NCBI GenBank assembly: GCA_018816605.1
Contig: JAHIVS010000195.1
Location: forward strand, 1 to 6,772
DNA length: 6,772 nt
From: Pseudomonadota bacterium
Lineage (GTDB): Bacteria; Desulfobacterota; Desulfobacteria; Desulfobacterales; Desulfobacteraceae
Direction: 5' to 3'
Numbering within the stretch: position 1 is the first letter of the stretch; each line of letters opens with the position of its first letter. Below, one piece after another: positions 1 to 5,184 of this stretch. The notes below the pieces were generated by a model. It was not told where the DNA came from. It did no database searches and saw only the letters and a program-made list of their open reading frames with translations. A program made the translations under genes and the position numbers.

Positions 1-277
1 AAAAATCAATGCCGTTTTCCCCTGCTGGGGGGGAACCTTTAAAAATATCTGTGATTCTTTTTTTTATAACCATAGGGTTTCAACATGTTCATTTTGTTTC
101 AACCTATCAGATCAAAAAGAATTTCACCACTGAAAATCTGGGGATAATCTGCCCCCTGTTTGGGCGGTTTTAAATTTTAGAGAGAAATAAAGCTTGCCGC
201 AATACCCATGACGTAGTAATTTAGGGCTATGATACCAATAGATTAGCTTTCTTGCCAAAGGAAGAAAGGATACACCC
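1..277. other. Leader region upstream of the nitroreductase gene
   Basis: No convincing gene is seen here; the stretch is AT-rich. It holds a C-run/G-run hairpin near the left edge (listed separately) and a second G/C cluster at 140-165, where CCCC (152-155) could pair either with the GGGG at 140-143 or, as GCCC (151-154), with GGGC at 162-165, followed by a GGTTTTAAATTTT stretch. Those two pairings exclude each other, but both stems are only 4 bp, so an attenuator is not claimed. Weak sigma-70-like elements exist: TTGCCG (194-199) 17 bp before TAATTT (217-222), and a good -10 match TATGAT (228-233) with no clear -35. No GG-N10-GC sigma-54 element was found on the plus strand. A purine-rich Shine-Dalgarno (GGAAGAAAGGA, 260-270) precedes the ATG at 278. 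Confidence 0.5.
17..40 (+). terminator. Hairpin, possible terminator of an upstream gene
   Basis: TTCCCC (17-22) can pair with GGGGAA (30-35) around a 7-nt loop, followed by CCTTT and then A-rich sequence. The downstream T tract is short, so this is at best a weak intrinsic terminator for a gene lying left of the window. It could equally be a simple G/C-run hairpin. Confidence 0.25.
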
Positions 278-901
278 ATGAATCCGGTTATTGATGCCTT
301 AAAATTTCGTCATGCCTGTAAAAAGTTTGATCCCAAAAAAAAGATACCCGGCCCTGCCCTGGAGACCATACTTGAAGCGGCCTGCCTTTCCCCTAGCTCC
401 TTTGGTATGGAAGCATGGAAATTTCTGGTGCTGGCATCAGATGGGATCCGGGCAAAACTTCGCCCTGCCTGCTGGGATCAGCTCCAGGTTACAGAGAGCA
501 GCCATGTGGTTGTGATACTGGCGCAACCCGGCCTGGTTGATCCTTCAAACGCATATGTCCTGAAAAGTTTTCTAAGACGGAAACTGCCGAATGATATCAC
601 AAGGGCCTATATTGAAAAATACAAATGGCATATGGATACGGAGGTATTTCCCCGGATGAATGCCTATGCCTGGTGCTCAAAGCAATGCTATATTGCGTTG
701 GCCAATATGATGACCACAGCCGCATCCCTGGGCATTGATTCCTGTCCAATGGAAGGGTTTGAAAAGAAGCGGGTGGAAGAAATTCTTGAAATTGACACCC
801 GAAAGTTTGAAGTGTCGGTTCTGCTGGCATTGGGATACAGGGCCGGGGATGCGCCTTCCCGCAGGCGCTATCCCATGGATGAATTGGTGGAATACAGATA
901 A
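278..901 (+). CDS. NfsB-like nitroreductase family flavoprotein
   Basis: A 207-residue protein of the FMN-dependent nitroreductase family, which uses NAD(P)H to reduce nitro compounds, quinones or related electrophiles; these are usually soluble cytoplasmic homodimers. The N-terminal RHACKKFD (residues 11-18) sits where the family has the FMN-phosphate-binding R-x-S-x-R-x-F stretch, and SPSSFGMEAWKFLV (38-51) matches the second FMN-contact segment (S-P-S-S-x-x-x-x-P/A-W). WCSKQCYIALANMMTTAA (131-148) and LGIDSCPMEGF (150-160) match the NfsB-type helix and the 'G-(I/L)-D-x-x-P-(I/M)-E-G-F' signature. Length is normal for the family. The ATG at 278 is supported by a purine-rich Shine-Dalgarno at 260-270. 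Six cysteines (14, 36, 64, 132, 136, 155) are rather many for this family. The physiological substrate cannot be read from sequence. The gene is 129 bp upstream of the response regulator gene and may or may not share its transcript. Confidence 0.9.
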   Translation: MNPVIDALKFRHACKKFDPKKKIPGPALETILEAACLSPSSFGMEAWKFLVLASDGIRAKLRPACWDQLQVTESSHVVVILAQPGLVDPSNAYVLKSFLRRKLPNDITRAYIEKYKWHMDTEVFPRMNAYAWCSKQCYIALANMMTTAASLGIDSCPMEGFEKKRVEEILEIDTRKFEVSVLLALGYRAGDAPSRRRYPMDELVEYR

Positions 902-1017
902 AAATTTTCCAGGCTGAAGGACCGGGCCTGTTTGCACAGAACCGCAATGTTATATTCATTTTACAGATCCGAAATCAATCGCTCTTTTGCACTAAATAAA
1001 ACCGTATCTCCACAGAT

Positions 1018-1025
1018 TAAGGAGG
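1018..1025 (+). promoter_or_regulatory. Shine-Dalgarno fixing the response regulator start
   Basis: TAAGGAGG ends 5 nt before the ATG at 1031. It is a near-perfect anti-16S match and decides against the longer in-frame reading from the TTG at 932, which has no comparable site. Confidence 0.85.
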
Positions 1026-1030
1026 CCGAT

Positions 1031-2380
1031 ATGGAACAGGCAAGGATAATGGTGGTTGATGATGAACTGGTGATCCGTGAATCTTTAGGCGGCTGGCTAA
1101 AACGGGACGGATACCATGTCATCACGGTTCCAAGCGGCGAAAAAGCCCTTGAAACCTTAAAATATAATAGTTTTGATGTTATATTGCTGGACATCCAGAT
1201 GGACGGCATCAGCGGAATGGAAGTTCTCACCCATGTCAAGGAAGAATATCCTGATATTGATGTGATCATGATCACCGCATTTGGATCTATCCCTTCGGCT
1301 GTCCAGGCTATGAAATCCCATGCCTTTGATTACCTTTTAAAACCCTTTGATCCGGATGAATTGGGGGTTTTGATCAAAAAAATCATGGATCACCGGGCAA
1401 GGAAAAAGGAAAACACTTTTTTAAAAGAGGCGTATGCCGAGCAAATCCGTTTTGAAAGCATGATCGGTCAATCCCCTTCCATGCAGGCGGTTTTCAGTCT
1501 GATCAATGATATCAGGGACTCGGATGCCACTGTTTTGATAACCGGGGAGACAGGGTCGGGCAAAGGCCTGGCTGCCAAGGCGATTCACAGTAACAGCCGG
1601 GCCAGGGAAGGCCCTTTTGTCAGTGTCAATTGCGGTGCCATTCCCAAACATATCATGGAAAGCGAATTGTTCGGACACAGAAAAGGGGCGTTCACAGATG
1701 CCAGGGAAGACAGGAAAGGCCGTCTGGAGATGGCAAATGGCGGAACGCTTTTTCTCGATGAAATCGGTGAAATCAGCATGCGCATGCAGATTGATCTGCT
1801 CCAGGTTCTGGAGGACAGGATTTTTTATAAAGTAGGCGGTACCCAGCCCCTTACCGCAGATTTCAGGGTGATTGCGGCAACCAACGCAGACCTTCCCCAG
1901 GCCATCCGGAATAAAAGTTTCAGGGAAGACTTGTTTTACCGGCTCAACGTGATCTGTTTTACCATGCCGCCCCTGCGGGAGCGCAAGGAGGATATCCCTA
2001 TTTTGGCCCGCCATTTTCTGGAAAAGTTTACCCAGGAGGTAAACCGGGGAGTGGAGAGAATCTCCAGGGATGCCATGGATGAACTCATGCTCTATGAATG
2101 GCCGGGAAATGTGCGGGAATTGTCCAATGCCATTGAGCGGGCAGTGGTGGTTTGCAAGACCCGGACCATCACCCCGTCTGATCTGCCCATCGGCCAGTCC
2201 CTGGAGAAAGAGCTCAAAGAACGGTATTTTTCCCTTACGGATATGGAGCGCCAGCATATCCGAAGAATTCTGGACCAGACCGGGTGGAATATTTCCAAAT
2301 GCGCGGCCATCCTCGGGATTGACAGATCAACTTTGTATAGTAAAATCAAACGCTACGAACTGATAAACCCCCGTGTCTGA
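1031..2380 (+). CDS. Sigma-54-dependent NtrC-family response regulator
   Basis: A 449-residue transcriptional activator with the full three-domain NtrC layout. The receiver domain (about 1-120) has the acid pair D10/D11, phospho-acceptor D54, T82 and K104. The AAA+ domain (about 143-375) has Walker A GETGSGKG (172-179), the sigma-54-contact loop as GAFTDA (219-224), Walker B GTLFLDE (238-244), sensor I VIAATN (280-285), arginine-finger region FREDLFYRLN (297-306) and WPGNVREL (357-364). The C-terminal Fis-type helix-turn-helix spans about 405-444. It should bind enhancer DNA when phosphorylated and use ATP to open sigma-54 polymerase complexes. The start at ATG 1031 is chosen because GGAGG (1021-1025) lies 5 nt upstream; an in-frame TTG at 932 would add 33 residues that precede the receiver fold. 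Oddities: the second glycine of GAFTGA is Asp, and Gly179 replaces the usual acidic residue after the Walker A lysine. The orphan-like position suggests the kinase at 5185 as partner. Confidence 0.95.
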   Translation: MEQARIMVVDDELVIRESLGGWLKRDGYHVITVPSGEKALETLKYNSFDVILLDIQMDGISGMEVLTHVKEEYPDIDVIMITAFGSIPSAVQAMKSHAFDYLLKPFDPDELGVLIKKIMDHRARKKENTFLKEAYAEQIRFESMIGQSPSMQAVFSLINDIRDSDATVLITGETGSGKGLAAKAIHSNSRAREGPFVSVNCGAIPKHIMESELFGHRKGAFTDAREDRKGRLEMANGGTLFLDEIGEISMRMQIDLLQVLEDRIFYKVGGTQPLTADFRVIAATNADLPQAIRNKSFREDLFYRLNVICFTMPPLRERKEDIPILARHFLEKFTQEVNRGVERISRDAMDELMLYEWPGNVRELSNAIERAVVVCKTRTITPSDLPIGQSLEKELKERYFSLTDMERQHIRRILDQTGWNISKCAAILGIDRSTLYSKIKRYELINPRV

Positions 2381-2945
2381 TATGCCGGCCATGCCCCGGG
2401 GCAAGCCCGACACCATCCTTGTTTCTCCGGTGGGCGAGATCGCTCCCTGGATATCTTTGGCCCTTGCCGAAAAACTGGAAGGCTTCTTCGGGTTTAAAAC
2501 ACGGGTGGCTCCCTTGCTGGACGATATTTCCTTTGCCTTTGATCCGGACCGGAATCAATACCATTCCACCCTTATCCTGGCCGAACTTGCTGCTTGCTGT
2601 CCCGGTGACGGTCTCAAAATCCTGGCAGTTACCCGGGAAGATCTGTTTATCCCGATTTTGACCCATGTTTACGGAGAGGCCCAGCTGGGGGGAACTGCCT
2701 GTATTATATCCATTTCGCGGCTCATCTCCGGTTATGACATGGGAGGGCCGGACCAGGGCGCCGGCCGGATTGTCAAGGAAGCCGTCCATGAACTGGGGCA
2801 TTGTTTTGACCTGCACCATTGTGAAGATGCGCATTGTCTCATGCATTATTGCCGGAAGCTTGAGGATGTGGACAGAAAATCATACCATTTCTGCCGGTAT
2901 TGCACTATTTTTTTGTCAGACAACATCAAGGCCCTTGGGAGATAA
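2373..2945 (+). CDS. amzA: Archaemetzincin-type zinc metalloprotease (M54)
   Basis: A 190-residue protein recognised by the archaemetzincin signature HExxH-x5-HC-x4-C-x-M-x16-CxxC. It has H139-E140-x-x-H143 and H149 as zinc ligands with E140 as catalytic base, then C150, C155, Met-turn M157 and a second C174-x-x-C177 that together with C150/C155 form the structural zinc site known in this family. Archaemetzincins are compact cytosolic proteins whose natural substrates remain unclear. Length is typical, and no signal peptide or membrane segment is seen. Oddity: Asp146 stands where the family motif HExxHxxGxxH normally has Gly. The start is uncertain: GTG 2373 overlaps the regulator's stop by 8 bp, with ATGs at 2382 and 2391 also in frame, and no strong Shine-Dalgarno is present, which suggests translational coupling to the regulator. 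The 3' end overlaps the convergent minus-strand gene by 20 bp. Confidence 0.88.
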   Translation: MSDMPAMPRGKPDTILVSPVGEIAPWISLALAEKLEGFFGFKTRVAPLLDDISFAFDPDRNQYHSTLILAELAACCPGDGLKILAVTREDLFIPILTHVYGEAQLGGTACIISISRLISGYDMGGPDQGAGRIVKEAVHELGHCFDLHHCEDAHCLMHYCRKLEDVDRKSYHFCRYCTIFLSDNIKALGR

Positions 2946-3843
2946 ACATTTTTACCAGATCCTCCCAGGCGACCCCTGTCAGGTTACCGTAGATGTCCGA
3001 CATCAAGGTCCCTCCATCTGCCGCAGCAAGCTGGGTGTGTTCTTCGAGAAATTCATAGAGGCGCCTGACTGCGCCAGCCATGAATTTTTCAGAGGTGTCC
3101 ATGAAAAATAGATGTTTCAGATCCTGTTTCAGATCCGGGCAGTAAAGGGTGAGTATCCACCCTTGGGTATAGGGTGCCTTTGGGATGAGGTCCGGCGAGT
3201 TCCGGACCTGGGCGTTGACTTCGGTGACAACCCCATTGACAGGGGCCAGAAAGGAAACCCGGTTTCCCCGGCGGGTCAGGGTAAGGGCGGGCTCCCCCCG
3301 GGTTAGCCGTTTTCCCATCAAGGGGCAGGACAGGGCATCAAACTTTCCCAGCAGCTTACAGGCAAAATCATCGATGCCCAGGCGAACCATGCCGTTGTCC
3401 TCAATCTTGATCCAGGTATGGCCGGGGGAAAAATAGTATCCCATGGGCAGAAAAATGCCGCTGATCTCTTCAAATTGGACCGGCTGCAACTGGGTATATA
3501 CCGTGAACTGATCATTGAAATACTGGTCAAATTCACAATCAACACAGCGGTAACTTCTTGGGCAGGTTTTAAACCCGATAGCCCCTTTCATGTGGTGGAT
3601 ACAGGGCCGTTTTGCCAGGGGGGCTTTTTTTAGTTTTTCCTTCCAGAAAACAAGGGCGGCGCTTTTTCCTTTCAAGGGTGTTCCCTGGTTCGTCAACGTC
3701 TGGTTGGCAGAACAGACCCGTGTCAGGGCCCTGTCAAACCGGCAGTCGGCACAGGCAAATTCCTTGAAACATATTTTTTTCTTTACCACCCCTGCCTGCA
3801 TCCAGAGACAGGCAGGGGAAGTGGTCTTTCCATGGGATTTCAT
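2926..3843 (-). CDS. Cys-rich protein with non-lipoylated GcvH-like domain (paralog B)
   Basis: A 305-residue protein, paralogous along its whole length to the product of 4803-3886. The N-terminal part holds two modules with identical cysteine spacing, C-x12-C-x5-C-x2-C followed by x-F-D: C12/C25/C31/C34 and C81/C94/C100/C103. Residues about 136-250 resemble the glycine-cleavage H-protein fold: GHTW near the start, RLGIDDF..KLLG, LAPVNGVVTEVN and SPDLI..APYTQGWIL match the H-protein landmarks. Gly193 occupies the position of the lipoyl lysine, so classical glycine-cleavage carrier function is unlikely. The C-terminal tail carries AAADGG.L..D.YG.L.G..W..L (273-296). Four-Cys modules could bind zinc or an Fe-S cluster, but that is inference. 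AAGGAG (3855-3850) lies 6 nt before the ATG, and a sigma-54 promoter candidate lies just upstream. No signal peptide or membrane segment is seen. The true function is not known to me; automatic annotation would probably call it 'glycine cleavage system protein H'. Confidence 0.85.
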   Translation of the reverse strand: MKSHGKTTSPACLWMQAGVVKKKICFKEFACADCRFDRALTRVCSANQTLTNQGTPLKGKSAALVFWKEKLKKAPLAKRPCIHHMKGAIGFKTCPRSYRCVDCEFDQYFNDQFTVYTQLQPVQFEEISGIFLPMGYYFSPGHTWIKIEDNGMVRLGIDDFACKLLGKFDALSCPLMGKRLTRGEPALTLTRRGNRVSFLAPVNGVVTEVNAQVRNSPDLIPKAPYTQGWILTLYCPDLKQDLKHLFFMDTSEKFMAGAVRRLYEFLEEHTQLAAADGGTLMSDIYGNLTGVAWEDLVKMFISQGP

Positions 3844-3879
3844 TTGTCACTCCTTGGTGGGGTTTTTCCCTTTAAAAAA

Positions 3880-3895
3880 AGCAGTTCAGGTGCCC
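3880..3895 (-). promoter_or_regulatory. Candidate sigma-54 promoter for paralog B
   Basis: Read on the minus strand the sequence is GGGCACCTGAACTGCT: GG (3894-3893), 10 bases, then GC (3882-3881), as required for a -24/-12 element. Against the consensus TGGCACG-N4-TTGCW it keeps GGCAC and TGCT. It is followed by a T-rich run. The predicted transcription start falls near 3869, leaving about 26 nt before the ATG and clearing the Shine-Dalgarno at 3855-3850. It overlaps the stop codon of paralog A (3888-3886), so paralog B could be transcribed independently as well as by read-through. Confidence 0.5.
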
Positions 3896-4803
3896 AAAAA
3901 TTTACGGGTCAGATTTTGCCAGCCCAGGCCGGGCAGGCTGCCGTATACATTTGATCTTAAAACTCCGCCATCTGCTGCCAGGGGGCCTGTGACCCCTTCG
4001 ATCATTTGCTCAAGAACCAAAACCTCCCGGTCGAGCCAGGAACAGCTTTCCTCATCTGTCATCAAGTCTTTAAGGGCATCTTTGATATCCGGGGTGTGGA
4101 GGGTGAACAGCCACCCATGCGTATAAGGGTCATTTCCCGGGAGGGAGGGCGATTGGGTCACCCCATGGTTTACCCGGGTGATAATCCCATTGATGGGGGA
4201 CAGAACATCTGCCAAATTGTTTTTTTGCCGGATACCCCAGCCGGCCGTGTTTTGGTTCAGCTCCTGGCCGGTCAGGGGAAGATCAAAGCCATCCGGGCTG
4301 CCCAGGACCTTGAAACTGAAATCATCCATGCCCACCCGGATGACCCCGCCGTCTTCGATACGGGCCCAGGTATGGCCCCAATGGAAATAACCGGACCGGT
4401 CCAGTTTAAACCCTTTGATATCGGCGATCTCTCCCGGGCCCCGGGCAATTGCCAGAGAAAGGGTATCCTCAAACATCTGGTCAAAATCGCAATGGTTGCA
4501 ATTGTAATTCATGGGACAAGTCCTGGGGTCTGCCCTGCGGGTCAGGGTATGGCGGCAGGTTCGGTCACGGCTGTCGTGCCGGCGCATTGCATCCTGCCAG
4601 GAAAGGTGCCTGCCGGTGGCTGTCATTTTCTGCATGGCCGCATCATATTTACAGTTGGCGCAATCATAATACTGGGTGCACTCTTTTTTTTTCACTACTT
4701 TGGCCTGCATCCAGAGACAGGGATGGGTGGGCAAGCTGTCTGCCCGCTTGCGGGTGGCCGTGTTCTCGGGCAGGGTTGCCATAAACTCTTTTTTCCGGTT
4801 CAT
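3886..4803 (-). CDS. Cys-rich protein with non-lipoylated GcvH-like domain (paralog A)
   Basis: A 305-residue protein, first gene of the minus-strand pair. Two N-terminal modules share the spacing C-x12-C-x5-C-x2-C then x-(Y/F)-D: C29/C42/C48/C51 and C83/C96/C102/C105. The first module (PCLWMQAKVVKKKEC, 28-42) is nearly the same as in paralog B, while the second (CRHTL...CPMNYNCNHCDFDQ) differs more from it, so each module appears to have its own conserved role. Residues about 139-250 form a GcvH-like domain (GHTW, RVGMDDF, VLGSPDG, LSPINGIITRVN, DPYTHGWLF). Asn195 stands at the lipoyl-lysine position, with Lys194 next to it, so lipoylation is doubtful though not excluded. The tail LAADGG.L.S.VYG.LPG..W..L...FL (272-303) is shared with paralog B. 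AAGGAGG (4815-4809) lies 5 nt before ATG 4803. A strong sigma-54 promoter candidate is upstream. The protein looks cytosolic; its biochemical role is unknown to me. Confidence 0.85.
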   Translation of the reverse strand: MNRKKEFMATLPENTATRKRADSLPTHPCLWMQAKVVKKKECTQYYDCANCKYDAAMQKMTATGRHLSWQDAMRRHDSRDRTCRHTLTRRADPRTCPMNYNCNHCDFDQMFEDTLSLAIARGPGEIADIKGFKLDRSGYFHWGHTWARIEDGGVIRVGMDDFSFKVLGSPDGFDLPLTGQELNQNTAGWGIRQKNNLADVLSPINGIITRVNHGVTQSPSLPGNDPYTHGWLFTLHTPDIKDALKDLMTDEESCSWLDREVLVLEQMIEGVTGPLAADGGVLRSNVYGSLPGLGWQNLTRKFLGT

Positions 4804-4848
4804 ATGGACCTCCTTTATGAAGAATGGGTTATGATATTCAGATGAAAT

Positions 4849-4864
4849 AGCAAGAAGGATACCA
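4849..4864 (-). promoter_or_regulatory. Sigma-54 (-24/-12) promoter for the GcvH-like gene pair
   Basis: On the minus strand the sequence is TGGTATCCTTCTTGCT. TGG (4864-4862) forms the -24 box, and TTGC followed by T (4853-4849) the -12 box, with exactly 10 bases between GG (4863-4862) and GC (4851-4850). Differences from TGGCACG-N4-TTGCW lie only within the less conserved CACG part. The predicted start is near 4838, giving a leader of about 35 nt that includes the AAGGAGG at 4815-4809. The geometry and the presence of a sigma-54 activator gene in the same locus support it. Confidence 0.68.
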
Positions 4865-4865
4865 C

Positions 4866-4882
4866 GTCCTTGCCGGCAGGAC
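4866..4882. repeat. Imperfect palindrome next to the sigma-54 promoter
   Basis: GTCCTTGCCGGCAGGAC reads as GTCC-(T)-TGCCGGCA-GGAC: a perfect 8-bp core TGCCGGCA (4871-4878) flanked by GTCC and GGAC with one extra T. It abuts the -24 box of the minus-strand promoter, a position suited to a repressor or accessory factor rather than a remote enhancer. Confidence 0.5.
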
Positions 4883-5046
4883 TTATTTGTGCAGAGGTAC
4901 GGTTTATAGGCCTTCTGGCAAGGCAGGGCTCCTTAGGCCAAAAGGGAGTGTGACGCTGTGTGCCGGATTTTTCAACAGGTTTCAGGGCCGAATTCTGTTT
5001 CCCACCGGAGAAAGCCTTTCCTGATCGGCGGGAACAATATGAAGGG

Positions 5047-5078
5047 TTTTCCCACAGCACGGTCTTATTTTCCCACAG
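5047..5078. repeat. 11-bp direct repeats, candidate activator sites
   Basis: TTTTCCCACAG occurs at 5047-5057 and again at 5068-5078, starts 21 bp apart, which is two helical turns. A partial third copy, TTTCCCAC, lies at 4998-5005. The pair sits about 185-215 bp upstream of the minus-strand -24 box and 107-138 bp upstream of the kinase start codon, so it could serve the sigma-54 activator, the kinase gene, or both. The repeat is seen directly; the binding role is inferred. Confidence 0.5.
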
Positions 5079-5102
5079 TCCCGGTTTTCCAGCAGGAATG
5101 AA

Positions 5103-5138
5103 CTAATTCTTGCACATCGGTTCAAGATAATGTTAAAA
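5103..5138 (+). promoter_or_regulatory. Possible sigma-70-type promoter for the kinase gene
   Basis: Two alternatives overlap. GATAAT (5126-5131) is a good -10 match but lacks a recognisable -35 at 16-18 bp. TTGCAC (5110-5115) is a weak -35 that stands 17 bp before TTAAAA (5133-5138), a weak -10. Either would place the start 40-50 nt before the kinase GTG. No plus-strand sigma-54 site is better. Confidence 0.25.
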
Positions 5139-5184
5139 ATAGGGAAAGGTTCCTTTTTACATCACCATTTCAAAAGGAGGCATC

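Larger units (their letters stand above)
4804..5184. other. 381-bp divergent regulatory region
   Basis: No gene is seen on either strand. The region contains, from left to right: the paralog A Shine-Dalgarno (4809-4815); the minus-strand sigma-54 promoter (4849-4864); an imperfect palindrome touching its -24 side (4866-4882); a small hairpin GCCTT/AAGGC (4910-4914 with 4920-4924); three copies of TTTCCCAC (4998, 5048, 5069), two of them inside an 11-bp direct repeat; a possible sigma-70 promoter for the kinase gene (5103-5138); GGAA/TTCC pairing at 5143-5153; and the kinase Shine-Dalgarno (5172-5180). The only plus-strand GG-N10-GC hits (GG at 4879 and at 5045) match the sigma-54 consensus poorly. 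Confidence 0.6.

Noticed and set aside
932..1030. N-terminal extension of the response regulator from a TTG at 932
   Set aside because: The 33 extra residues precede the receiver fold, which begins properly at ATG 1031 behind a strong GGAGG; the TTG has no good ribosome site.
1421..2257. 278-codon open frame on the minus strand within the response regulator
   Set aside because: It is antisense to the conserved AAA+ domain; the product has no family features.
2913..2923. Palindrome TTGTCAGACAA with a T run, as terminator for either convergent gene
   Set aside because: The T run precedes the hairpin on the plus strand and becomes an A run after it on the minus strand, so neither orientation makes an intrinsic terminator; the site is inside coding sequence.
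4006..4845. 279-codon open frame on the plus strand across paralog A
   Set aside because: It is antisense to a gene with clear homology and internal paralogy, and the product shows no recognisable domain or ribosome site.
4879..4893. Plus-strand sigma-54 promoter for the kinase gene (AGG...GTGCA)
   Set aside because: GG and GC are spaced by 10 bases but the remaining positions match the consensus poorly, and it would leave a leader of about 280 nt.
4916..4930. TGGCAAG start of a plus-strand sigma-54 box
   Set aside because: The TGGCA part is attractive but the GC follows at 9 bases rather than 10.
5045..5059. Second plus-strand GG-N10-GC hit
   Set aside because: Only the dinucleotides match; the CACG and TT positions are all different, and it falls inside the direct repeat.
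5047..5078. DnaA boxes or a replication origin in the divergent region
   Set aside because: TTTTCCCACAG has one base too many for the TTATCCACA-type box, and no AT-rich unwinding region or origin-linked genes are near.
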